Shown here piece after piece: positions 6,552 through 14,191 of a stretch of 21,399 nucleotides of DNA. The stretch comes from ZC4RG30 sp964417875 (GTDB lineage: Bacteria > Pseudomonadota > Gammaproteobacteria > Steroidobacterales > Steroidobacteraceae). The position numbers and the translations under genes are program-made. Each line of letters begins with the position of its first letter. The stretch's first letter is position 1. The stretch covers positions 1-21,399 of the forward strand of contig CAYQJU010000047.1 of assembly GCA_964417875.1 (NCBI GenBank), in the 5' to 3' direction. A model generated the notes under the pieces. It worked only from the letters and a program-made list of their open reading frames with translations, made no database searches and was not told the origin of the DNA.

Positions 6552-7622
6552 TTGTCGCCCGTTCCTGCCTCCTCTTCCAACGCCGCGCTTCGCAACAATT
6601 TCGACGTCCTGCGGCTGCTGATCGCGGTGCTCGTGCTGGTGCGGCACTGCATGTCGCGCCTCGGCATCGACAAGCCGGACTGGTGGTGGTTCGTCGATGT
6701 GTTTCCGGGCGTGCCGATCTTCTTCGTGATCAGCGGCTATCTGGTGGCCGCCTCGTGGGAGCGCAGCCAGAGCCTGCGCACCTATGCACGCAGCCGCATC
6801 CGGCGCATCTTTCCGGGCCTGTGGGCCTGCGTGCTGGCCACCGTGGTGGTGGCGCTTTATTTCGGCTTCGACTTCCTGCACGGACCCGGCGTGTTCTGGC
6901 TGGGCACCCAGCTGGTGGGGCTCATCTATACGCCGGGCTTCCTCGATGATTTCGGTTCGGGCACCTACAACGGCGCGCTGTGGACGATCCCGGTCTCGCT
7001 GCAGTTCTACGTGATGCTGCCGGTGCTCTACCTGCTGCTGTCGCGCAGCGCGGGCGCCAATCGCCGCTTCGTGGCGCTGTGGCTGCTGGCCACGGCACTG
7101 GCGCTGGTATTCCGTCCGATGCTCGACACCGGCCCGGACGGAACGGAAACGCTGGAGCTGAAGCTGCTGCGCTACTCGATCGTGCCGCATTTCTACCTGT
7201 TCATGCTGGGGCTGCTGTTCCATCGCCTGCGCATCCAGGACTGGACGATGATCCGCGGCAAGGCGTTGTGGTGGCTGGGTGGCTACCTCGCCGGCATGTA
7301 CTTCCTGCCCGATGCGCCGCTGAAGGACGTGATGCAGCCGGTGGCGCTGGCCTTCCTGGCGATGTCGTTCGCCTACACCGCGCCGGGATTCACACGTGGT
7401 GCGCTGCGCGAGCACGACGTCTCCTATGGACTGTTCATCTACCATGGGCTGGTCATCAACGTGTTCGTGGAGCTGGGCCTGCAGGGTTCCGCTGCATACG
7501 CCTGGGCGGTGGCCGCCATCTCGCTGGTGGTGTCGTGGCTGTCGTGGCGCTTCATCGAGAGCCCTGCCCTGGGGCGGCGACGCGCGCTCGTGCCGGCCAT
7601 ACCCGTTGCCGGAAAGAGCTGA
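6552..7622 (+). CDS. acyltransferase-3 family membrane protein
   Basis: An integral membrane acyltransferase, predicted to move acyl (often acetyl) groups onto sugars of the polymer across the inner membrane. It shows the family N-terminus NNFDVLRLLIAVLVLVRHC with the conserved Arg and His, then VFPGVPIFFVISGYLV, RRIFPGLWAC and the NGALWTIPVSLQFY segment. About ten hydrophobic helices end in YGLFIYHGLV and FIESPALGRR. The length of about 356 residues is normal. The start is uncertain: no ATG is in frame upstream of the conserved block, and candidates are TTG at 6552 (used here) or TTG at 6477, bounded by an in-frame stop at 6468. The last 71 bases overlap the 3' end of the convergent flippase gene. 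Confidence 0.9.
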   Translation: MSPVPASSSNAALRNNFDVLRLLIAVLVLVRHCMSRLGIDKPDWWWFVDVFPGVPIFFVISGYLVAASWERSQSLRTYARSRIRRIFPGLWACVLATVVVALYFGFDFLHGPGVFWLGTQLVGLIYTPGFLDDFGSGTYNGALWTIPVSLQFYVMLPVLYLLLSRSAGANRRFVALWLLATALALVFRPMLDTGPDGTETLELKLLRYSIVPHFYLFMLGLLFHRLRIQDWTMIRGKALWWLGGYLAGMYFLPDAPLKDVMQPVALAFLAMSFAYTAPGFTRGALREHDVSYGLFIYHGLVINVFVELGLQGSAAYAWAVAAISLVVSWLSWRFIESPALGRRRALVPAIPVAGKS

Positions 7623-9021
7623 GGGCGATCGCGGCGCATTCGGAACGCAACGCGAGCAGCACCGCAAGGTAGGCCAGGGCCGCCGCCCCGCCTGCCAGCG
7701 CAAGATTCAGGAACAGCGGCAGGCCGGGCAATCCTGGAATGGCGATGACGAGGCCGGCCACGCCGGTGGCCACCACGACCTTGGCCAGTTCGCGCCATTG
7801 CAAGAGCCCGGCGAAGCGCTGCTCGTAGCGGCGCATCACCAGCGGCGCGAGCAGCAGCGGCTCCACCATCATGGCCAGCGCGAAGGCCAGCACGGCACCC
7901 AGCGCGCCCAGCCAGGGCATCAGCACCGCCAGCCCCGCGGCGTTGACCAGCAATGCGGCCACATTGCACTTCAGCAACGGCCTGGTCTCGCCGATGGCCT
8001 GCATGGGCGTGGCGAAGTCCACGCAGTTGCGGGCCATCACGATCACGAAGGCCTGCAGCAAGGGGGCGGCCGGCACGTATTCGGCGCCGAATGCCACATG
8101 GATGAAATCCTCGGCGCGCACCAGCAGCATCACCAGCAGCGGGAACATGCCGGCACAGACCCAGGAGACGCCGCGCTTCCAGACATCCAGTGCCGCATTG
8201 CCGATGCTCTGGCGGCGGCGCACGATCTCCGGCAGCGTCACCAGGAACACCGACTTGGTGATCGCGCCCACGGCCGGCTCCGGGTAGGTGGCCACGGTGT
8301 ATCGCGCCAGCGGCACCGGCCCCAGCAGGCGCGCGATCAGCAGCGCGCCGGCATTGCGGTTCAGCATGATCACCAGCCGCGCCATGCCGGTCTGCGCGCA
8401 GAAGCGCCACTGCTCGCGCGCGGCGTTCAGCACCTGCGCCACCGGCTGCCGCCGGTCCCACAGCCACCAGGCCACCGCCGAGATCAGCAGGCGCAGCACT
8501 TCGGTGGCGACCAGCGCCCAGACGATCACCTGCACGTCGCGCCAGACCGCGGCGGCCACCACCACCACGATCATGCGCGCGGCCAGCCGCACCGTGGAGT
8601 AGATGAGGACGGCGGTGCTGCGGCCTGCAGCCAGGAACAGCCCTTCCCAGAAGTCGAAGTTCGCGAAAGAGAACACGTACAGCGCCAGCGGCAGCGCGAA
8701 CCAGCCGAGCAGCCCGCCCTGCATGATGGCATCGGTGCCGAGGACGCCGAGCACCAGCAGGCCGCTGGCCAGCGCCACCAGCAGCATGCTGCTGCGGATG
8801 AAGGCGCGCTTGCGCGCCGGATCGGCGGGAATGAAGTAGAGCAGGCTGTCGTTGATCGAGAAGCCGGCGATCCACTGCAGGATGCCGGCATACAACATGA
8901 ATTCGCGGTATTCGCCAAACTGTTCGACGCTGAGCAGCCGCACCAGGAACAGCGGGCTGAGCAGCATCACGCCATAGTTGGCGAGCCGTGCAAATACGAG
9001 GATCGCCGCCTGGCGCTTCAC
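7552..9021 (-). CDS. wzx: Wzx-like polysaccharide flippase (MOP superfamily)
   Basis: A 489-residue polytopic membrane protein predicted to flip the undecaprenyl-linked repeat unit to the periplasmic face. The N-terminus LVFARLANYGVMLLSPLFLVRLLSVEQFGEYREF is typical of the polysaccharide-transport branch of the MOP/MATE superfamily. Many hydrophobic segments, of the order of 12-14, follow, and FGAEYVPAAPLLQAF is a recurrent family block. The start is a GTG at 9021 with GGGAG five bases upstream. It is the last gene of the minus-strand operon, 24 bp after the polymerase-family gene. The final 24 or so codons are antisense to the acyltransferase gene. The gene symbol is by function; Wzx proteins are too divergent for a firm orthologue call. 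Confidence 0.88.
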   Translation of the reverse strand: MKRQAAILVFARLANYGVMLLSPLFLVRLLSVEQFGEYREFMLYAGILQWIAGFSINDSLLYFIPADPARKRAFIRSSMLLVALASGLLVLGVLGTDAIMQGGLLGWFALPLALYVFSFANFDFWEGLFLAAGRSTAVLIYSTVRLAARMIVVVVAAAVWRDVQVIVWALVATEVLRLLISAVAWWLWDRRQPVAQVLNAAREQWRFCAQTGMARLVIMLNRNAGALLIARLLGPVPLARYTVATYPEPAVGAITKSVFLVTLPEIVRRRQSIGNAALDVWKRGVSWVCAGMFPLLVMLLVRAEDFIHVAFGAEYVPAAPLLQAFVIVMARNCVDFATPMQAIGETRPLLKCNVAALLVNAAGLAVLMPWLGALGAVLAFALAMMVEPLLLAPLVMRRYEQRFAGLLQWRELAKVVVATGVAGLVIAIPGLPGLPLFLNLALAGGAAALAYLAVLLALRSECAAIALSSFRQRVWPARARVAAPGQGSR

Positions 9022-9045
9022 GGTTGCTCCCTGCTGCCCGCCGGG

Positions 9046-10368
9046 TCATGACCGCCGCAGCGCGGCGGTCGGTGGCGGCGTGATCACGCGCTGGCCGATG
9101 ACCGGCGCCACGGCACGCGGCGCAGCGGCTGGCGCTCCCTGCAGCACCGCAAGACGCATCATCAGGCCAATGTACGCCCACAGATAGGGCCAGGGCGAGA
9201 GCAGGGTCAGGAAGGCCATGGCCACCAGCAGCGTGGCGATGCCCGCCATGAAGGCGATCAGCTGGCCGCGGTCGCCGGGCGCCGCCTGCGGCAGCGCGCG
9301 GCGCGCCACCACATAGGGCCCGGCCGTCAGCACCAGCAGCAGGATCAGGCCCGGCAGCCCGAGGTCGAACCAGAAGGACAGATAGTTGTTGTGCGCCACG
9401 TAGCGGAAGTTGTGGCTGTCCCAGCCGCCCCAGCCGAAGCCGGTGAGCAGTGTCCAGGGACTCTCCATCATGACCTTGAAGGCGTCGGCCCAGAGCTCGG
9501 TCCTTCCGGAAGATGCATCGCCGAGCCGGCCGCTGGCCTGCACGGCGACACGCTCGATGAGCCCCTGCACGAACTGCCAGCCGACCACCAGCACCAGCGG
9601 CACCAGCACCACCGCGGCCCACAGCATCCAGCGGCGCAGGCTGGCACGGTCGAACTGCCGGCGCCAGGCAAATGCGACCGCACCGCCGCCCACCGCCAGG
9701 CCCACCATGGCACCGCGCGAGCCGGTCATCACCAGCATCAGCACCACGGCGGCGAGCGCGCCCAGCCAGGCGAGCCGCGGGATCCCGCGGCTGCGGTTGG
9801 ACATCGCCATGTAGGCCGGGATCAGCGCAGCCAGCAGCGTGCCGGTCTCGTTCGCGTGCCCGAAGTATCCATAGATGCGACCGCCCTCCACCTCGTTGTC
9901 GGCGCCCAGCGTGGTCGTGCCGATGCTGGTCAGGCCGGCGACATTGGTGATCGTGAACAGGCTGCCCAGCGCGATCAGCACCAGCAGGCAGGCCAGCACG
10001 CGCAGCACATCACCCTGCGTGCGCGTGCCATAGAAGAACAGCACGAAGAACAGGAAGCGGTCGATCAGCTGCGTCTTCACCGTGATGATCTGCGACAGCG
10101 GGCGGTAGCCCGGCAGCTGCAGGATGGCGATGTTCAGCACCAGCGAGCCGACGGCATAGACCAGCATCAGCAGGAAGGCGCCCTGCAGCCATCCCAGCTG
10201 CACCGGCGGGCGCCCGGTGACCGTACGCTGCAGCAGCAGCAGGCCGAAGCCCACGTACAGCAGCACGTTCTTCATGCTGAGGCCGGGAGCGATGCCGAGG
10301 TCTACGCCGAGGATGTCGCTGGCGGCCAGCACGATGAGCACCAGCATCAGCATGACGCGCATGTTCAT
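9046..10368 (-). CDS. wzy: O-antigen ligase/polymerase (Wzy/WaaL) family membrane protein
   Basis: A 440-residue inner-membrane protein of the O-antigen ligase/polymerase family. In this locus it is most likely the Wzy polymerase that joins repeat units in the periplasm. It has about ten or more hydrophobic helices and the recurring family motifs: YFGHANETGTLLAALIPAY (168-186), TGSRGA (215-220), SGRTELWADAF (287-297) and AHNNYLSFWFDLGLPGL (325-341) in the large periplasmic loop, with the conserved His. Its ATG overlaps the stop of the upstream GT-C gene by four bases (ATGA), so translation is coupled. WaaL-type ligase function cannot be excluded from sequence alone, but the operon also has a flippase and an initiating transferase, which favours polymerase. 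Confidence 0.85.
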   Translation of the reverse strand: MNMRVMLMLVLIVLAASDILGVDLGIAPGLSMKNVLLYVGFGLLLLQRTVTGRPPVQLGWLQGAFLLMLVYAVGSLVLNIAILQLPGYRPLSQIITVKTQLIDRFLFFVLFFYGTRTQGDVLRVLACLLVLIALGSLFTITNVAGLTSIGTTTLGADNEVEGGRIYGYFGHANETGTLLAALIPAYMAMSNRSRGIPRLAWLGALAAVVLMLVMTGSRGAMVGLAVGGGAVAFAWRRQFDRASLRRWMLWAAVVLVPLVLVVGWQFVQGLIERVAVQASGRLGDASSGRTELWADAFKVMMESPWTLLTGFGWGGWDSHNFRYVAHNNYLSFWFDLGLPGLILLLVLTAGPYVVARRALPQAAPGDRGQLIAFMAGIATLLVAMAFLTLLSPWPYLWAYIGLMMRLAVLQGAPAAAPRAVAPVIGQRVITPPPTAALRRS

Positions 10369-12326
10369 GCGGCACCGGCCTGCCAGATCAAGGCACCGTC
10401 CTCACCCTGATAGATGACACGCAGCCGCCCGCTGCCCAGCAGCGCGTCCACTTCGGCGCCGCGGTTGTAGAGCGGGCTGCTGCCGCGCTCGGAAGTGCCG
10501 ATGATGAACACCCGCCGGCCCTCGGCCGTCGCCTGCGCGATGACGCGTTCGAGCGCCTCGACGCTGTCGACAAACTGCGAATGCGTGTACTGCTCCACGA
10601 AGCGGCCGTCGCGCTTCACGACGAACTGGCCGGCCACCTGTCGCGACGCCAGCCAGTAGTCGGTGCGCCCCAGGTAGTAGTTCTGCATCAGCACTTCTTC
10701 GGCGATGATGATGTCATCCGGGCGCAGCGGCAGTGATTTCAGGAACTGCGCGGCGGCGCGGTGGTCGGCATCGCGCTCGCCCACTGCCACGGCCGTCCAC
10801 GACGCCGCCGGATTGATGGCCAGCAGCGCCACCGGCAGCGCCACCAGCCACGGGCGTGCCGCGGGTCCCGCGGCCTGCCGCCGGGGCAGCCGTGAGACCA
10901 GCGCCGCGGCAACGACGAACGCCGTCAGCAGCATCGGCGCCAGCGCGAACTCCACATAGCGCGGCGGCACGTACCAGGCATTGAGCCCCACCACCAGCAA
11001 CGGGCCCCATGCGGTCAACGCGAAATAAATCCAGATCTCATGGATGGCACGACCTTGCGCCAGCCTTGCCAGTGCCACCACCACGCCGATGGCAACCAGC
11101 GCCGCGGCCACCCAGGAGTATTGCGCGACCTGCAGCATGGGCCACAGGCTGGGCCAGCCGGTGATCAGCCCCACCGCCTGCCGCGGAGCGATGCCGCCCG
11201 CCACCAGCACCGCAAGGTGCGCCGCAACGACGGCGGCGGCGGCGGCAAGCAGCGCCACCCACGCGCCGCGCCACACGCCATGCCGCCAGGCCAGCACGCT
11301 GGCGGCCGCCCAGAAAATGGCGGCGAGGTGATATTGCGTGGCCACCTGCAGCGACGCCGCCAGCAGCACCAGCGCCAGCACCCAGCCGCGCATCGCGCTC
11401 ATGCGCCGCGTGGCCAGCACCGCCAGCGCCACGGCACCCAGCAGCAGCGCGCCCAGAACCAGCAGCACCGGCGCCGACAGCGGCATGGCCGCGCCGCGTT
11501 GCTGCGCCTCGGGTCCTTCGCGCAGCGGGTCGGTCCAGTCCGGGAAATATTCCGCGCGCGCCAGCTCCGGATAGAAGCTGCTCACCCAGCCTGCGATGAG
11601 CAGGTAGCCGAGGCCGGTGACCAGCAGCGCACCGGCGCCCTGCAGGAAGCGGACCGTGTCACCGCGCGCAAGCCCCGGGAACAGCAGCACTGCGGCGCCC
11701 AGCAGCGCCAGCGTCTGGAACTGGATCGCGAACAGCAGCCACAGCACGGCATACAGCAGGTGGCGGATGCGGGCGGTTTCCTCCCAGCGGAACACCTGCC
11801 AGGTGGCGCCCAGCAGCGTGGCCACCATGAAGCCGTACATGCGCGCTTCCTGCGAGTCGGCAATCATCACCGGCAGCAGCGCCACGCACAGTGTCAGTGC
11901 GATGCGCCAGGGATAATCCAGGAAGCGGCGCGACACCAGCCAGGCCAGCCACACGACCAGGATGCCGCACAGCGCCGAGGGCAGCCGCGCGGCCCACTCG
12001 CTGACGCCGAACAGCATGAACGAACCGCCGATCAGGTAGGACTGCACGATGGCGCGCGCATAGAACATGCCGCTGGGAAAGCGCGGTGTGCCGTCCTGCA
12101 GGATGTGCACCGCCGCCAGCGCGGTGGTGTCCTCGTCGGGCTTGTGGAAGCTGAAGGAGCCCAGTTGCCAGAAGCGCACCGCCGCGGCCAGCAGCAGGAT
12201 GCCGAACACGATCCACCGCTCGCGCCTGAGTGGTGCATCGGGCACGGGCGCCGGGTGGAACAGGGCAGCGATCTGCTGCAGCGGAACGGTCAGGATTCGG
12301 GGCATCCCTTCTCCGGGGGTGCTCAT
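10365..12326 (-). CDS. GT-C membrane glycosyltransferase (PMT/ArnT-like)
   Basis: A 653-residue polytopic protein resembling the PMT_2/ArnT-type GT-C glycosyltransferases, which use polyprenyl-phosphate sugars on the periplasmic face. After the first membrane helix (about 38-54) comes FSFHKPDEDTTALAA with an acidic Asp64-Glu65 pair in the first external loop, where GT-C enzymes keep the catalytic acid. WAARLPSALCGILVV follows, a typical block of this family. Roughly 12 helices are succeeded by a soluble C-terminal domain of about 150 residues (RDADHRAAAQFLKSLP, DIIIAEEVLMQNYYLG). I used the ATG at 12326, which overlaps the previous stop as TGATG. An internal ATG at 12305 has GGAG five bases upstream and may be the true start. 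Donor and target are unknown; side-chain addition after flipping is the natural guess. Confidence 0.8.
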   Translation of the reverse strand: MSTPGEGMPRILTVPLQQIAALFHPAPVPDAPLRRERWIVFGILLLAAAVRFWQLGSFSFHKPDEDTTALAAVHILQDGTPRFPSGMFYARAIVQSYLIGGSFMLFGVSEWAARLPSALCGILVVWLAWLVSRRFLDYPWRIALTLCVALLPVMIADSQEARMYGFMVATLLGATWQVFRWEETARIRHLLYAVLWLLFAIQFQTLALLGAAVLLFPGLARGDTVRFLQGAGALLVTGLGYLLIAGWVSSFYPELARAEYFPDWTDPLREGPEAQQRGAAMPLSAPVLLVLGALLLGAVALAVLATRRMSAMRGWVLALVLLAASLQVATQYHLAAIFWAAASVLAWRHGVWRGAWVALLAAAAAVVAAHLAVLVAGGIAPRQAVGLITGWPSLWPMLQVAQYSWVAAALVAIGVVVALARLAQGRAIHEIWIYFALTAWGPLLVVGLNAWYVPPRYVEFALAPMLLTAFVVAAALVSRLPRRQAAGPAARPWLVALPVALLAINPAASWTAVAVGERDADHRAAAQFLKSLPLRPDDIIIAEEVLMQNYYLGRTDYWLASRQVAGQFVVKRDGRFVEQYTHSQFVDSVEALERVIAQATAEGRRVFIIGTSERGSSPLYNRGAEVDALLGSGRLRVIYQGEDGALIWQAGAA

Positions 12327-13870
12327 CAATAGGCCTTGTCTTCCCTTTTCAGCAACATCAGCACGGTATGCCAGAGGATCTTCAGGTCCAGCGTCAGGGA
12401 CCAGTGACGCAGGTATTCGATGTCGCAGGCCACACGCGCCTGCATCTCCTCCAGGCGGGAGGTCTCGCCCCGGAAGCCGCTCACCTGCGCCAGGCCGGTG
12501 ATGCCGGGCGGCACCTTGTGGCGGATCATGTATCCCTTGATGAGGCGGCGGTACTGCTCGTTGTGCGCCACTGCATGCGGCCGCGGGCCCACCAGGCTCA
12601 TCCTTCCCTGCAGCACATTCACCAGCTGCGGCAGCTCATCGAGCGAGGTGCGGCGCAGGAAGCCGCCGACGCGCGTCAGCCGCGGATCACCGGGCCGCGC
12701 CTGCTCGATGCGGTCGCCGTCCTCCATCACATGCATGGTGCGGAACTTGTAGACGATGATCTCCTGTCCATCCAGGCCATAGCGGCGCTGGCGGAAGATC
12801 ACCGGGCCGGGCGAGGTCAGCTTCACCATCAATCCGATCGCCAGCAGCAGCGGCGACAGGCTGATCAATGCGGCACTGGACAGCACCAGGTCGGTGAGGC
12901 GCTTGATCTTGCCATGCTGGCCGTAGATGGGCGTCTCGCACATCGTGACGAACGGCATGCCCAGCACTTCGCCACTGCGCGACTGGATCAGGTCGTAGAC
13001 GAAGATGTCCGGCAGGTAGTACACCGAGGCGGTGGTGTCGCAGAGCTCATCGAGCAGGTCGATGACGCGCTGGATATGCCCCACAGGCAGCGCGATGAAG
13101 ATCATGTCGATGCCATTGTGCTTCACGTAGGAGGCCATGTCGGGCAGGCGTCCGCGCAGGCTGCCGCCATCGCGGTCGATGCACAGGCGGTCCTCGCCGC
13201 GGTCATCGAAGAAACCATCCACCTCGATCTTCAGTTCCGGCGCCTGCGCCAGGCGCGCGGCCAGGCGGCGGCTGACCTCGTTGCAGCCGGCGAACACGGC
13301 CTTGCGGCGCACCGGATCGGCGCGCTGCAGGCGGCGCACCAGCGCATGCAGCCCGAGGTCGGTGGCCACCAGGAACATCGGCGTCACCAGCGCCCAGGTG
13401 CCGACGATGATGCGCGAGTATTCCTCGGTGGACTGAGAGCCGAAGCCGATGGCCAGCAGGATGGCCAGCATTGCGAACCAGCGTCCCAGCGTTCCCAGCA
13501 CCAGCGCGCCGCGATCGAAGGTGAGCTGCATGGGGTTGCCGAAACGGCGTGGATTCAGCAGCAGCAACGACAGCGCGGTGGCGACCACCGCCAGCGATAC
13601 ATAGATCTGCGTGAAGGTGTGATTGCGGATCGTGACGATGGCATACAGCGTGAGGAATGACACCAGCGCCGGCGCCACCGCCTTGGCCACGTCCAGCATG
13701 GCACGGGTGAAGCCCTGCTCGACGAGGATGTTCTCGCTGACGCGATCGAGCGAGGCATGCGTCCCGGTGAGAACACCGACGCTGGCGAGGTCGCGCGCAC
13801 TGAGGTGACGTGACCGTTCATCCGGAACCACCGGAGAAATAGAGGCCTTCGCCCTGGCTGCCTGCGACAT
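12326..13870 (-). CDS. wcaJ: undecaprenyl-phosphate glucose phosphotransferase (WcaJ/GumD type)
   Basis: The initiating enzyme: it transfers hexose-1-phosphate, normally glucose-1-P, from a UDP-sugar to undecaprenyl phosphate on the inner membrane. The N-terminal half has four hydrophobic segments (about 62-82, 90-106, 128-143, 156-172), then a CoA-binding-like Rossmann domain (187-300, KAVFAGCNEVSRRLAARL). The catalytic bacterial sugar transferase domain (324-514) starts with a further helix, then FRQRRYGLDGQ, YKFRTM, DPRLTRVGGFLRRTSLDELPQ (Asp411-Glu412), SLVGPRPH and PPGITGLAQVSG. At 514 residues it is slightly long, with about 45 extra at the N-terminus. No strong ribosome site precedes 13870, so a later start is possible. 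It heads the minus-strand operon. Confidence 0.93.
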   Translation of the reverse strand: MSQAARAKASISPVVPDERSRHLSARDLASVGVLTGTHASLDRVSENILVEQGFTRAMLDVAKAVAPALVSFLTLYAIVTIRNHTFTQIYVSLAVVATALSLLLLNPRRFGNPMQLTFDRGALVLGTLGRWFAMLAILLAIGFGSQSTEEYSRIIVGTWALVTPMFLVATDLGLHALVRRLQRADPVRRKAVFAGCNEVSRRLAARLAQAPELKIEVDGFFDDRGEDRLCIDRDGGSLRGRLPDMASYVKHNGIDMIFIALPVGHIQRVIDLLDELCDTTASVYYLPDIFVYDLIQSRSGEVLGMPFVTMCETPIYGQHGKIKRLTDLVLSSAALISLSPLLLAIGLMVKLTSPGPVIFRQRRYGLDGQEIIVYKFRTMHVMEDGDRIEQARPGDPRLTRVGGFLRRTSLDELPQLVNVLQGRMSLVGPRPHAVAHNEQYRRLIKGYMIRHKVPPGITGLAQVSGFRGETSRLEEMQARVACDIEYLRHWSLTLDLKILWHTVLMLLKREDKAY

Positions 13871-14025
13871 GGTTTGCGCCGCAGTTCAGGCCGACACGGC
13901 GGCCCGGCCGGAGCACTGCTGCCCCGGCTTCGTGCCACCTTCGACCATCCCGTGCCTCTCTTTCATGGTCTTTGCAGATTAGGCGTTGCAGCGATGGCGA
14001 CCAGATTGGGTGGGCACTGATGCGC

Positions 14026-14043
14026 TGTAGGTACTTGCCTACG
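14026..14043. promoter_or_regulatory. candidate regulator box, copy 1 (TGTAGG-N6-CCTACG)
   Basis: TGTAGGTACTTGCCTACG is an inverted repeat with arms GTAGG and CCTAC. It sits about 155 bp upstream of the wcaJ-like start and about 150 bp upstream of the divergent membrane-protein start. It shares form and spacing with the box at 4000-4017. The core TAGGTACTTGCC resembles, from memory, the FixJ-type site pattern, which hints at a NarL/FixJ-family activator. Confidence 0.5.
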
Positions 14044-14056
14044 CATTTCGCGGACG

Positions 14057-14075
14057 TGTAGGACGACGTCCCACG
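14057..14075. promoter_or_regulatory. candidate regulator box, copy 2 (TGTAGG-N7-CCCACG)
   Basis: TGTAGGACGACGTCCCACG is a weaker version of the same element and contains the perfect palindrome GGACGACGTCC minus one centre base. Its TGTAGG begins 31 bp after that of copy 1, close to three helical turns, so two dimers could bind the same face of the DNA. Confidence 0.4.
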
Positions 14076-14191
14076 CGTGGCATTCGGGGACCCGTTCATC
14101 CGGCGCGACTCACGCGCGACGCGTTGGCGCGTCTGCTCCGCTGTCACGAATGTGTAATATTCGGCATCCGGGAAAAAAGCGGGACCCTCGC

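Larger units (their letters stand above)
13871..14191. promoter_or_regulatory. 321-bp divergent regulatory region (wcaJ-like gene / membrane-protein gene)
   Basis: No credible gene lies here. The region must drive both the minus-strand wcaJ-to-wzx operon and the plus-strand membrane-protein/GT2 series. It contains two inverted-repeat boxes at 14026-14043 and 14057-14075. An AT-rich TAATAT at 14155-14160 could be the -10 of the plus-strand gene, with no convincing -35 at normal spacing. On the minus strand a weak TAATCT reads at 13975-13980. Leftwards of 13960 the sequence is GC-rich leader for the wcaJ-like gene. Confidence 0.6.

Noticed and set aside
7396..9051. 551-codon plus-strand open frame antisense to the flippase
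   Set aside because: It is a His/Gln-rich antisense shadow; the minus-strand flippase has clear family motifs and a ribosome site.
7439..9622. 727-codon minus-strand open frame overlapping the flippase and polymerase genes
   Set aside because: It runs in another frame over two well-supported membrane-protein genes and encodes an Ala/Arg/Gly-rich product, as expected from high-GC codon bias.
11040..12332. 430-codon plus-strand open frame antisense to the GT-C gene
   Set aside because: Low-complexity Gln/His/Arg sequence without motifs; shadow of the membrane-protein gene.
13889..13966. Small minus-strand ORF of about 26 codons upstream of the wcaJ-like gene
   Set aside because: It has no ribosome site or recognisable product; it is within leader sequence and its length is expected by chance.
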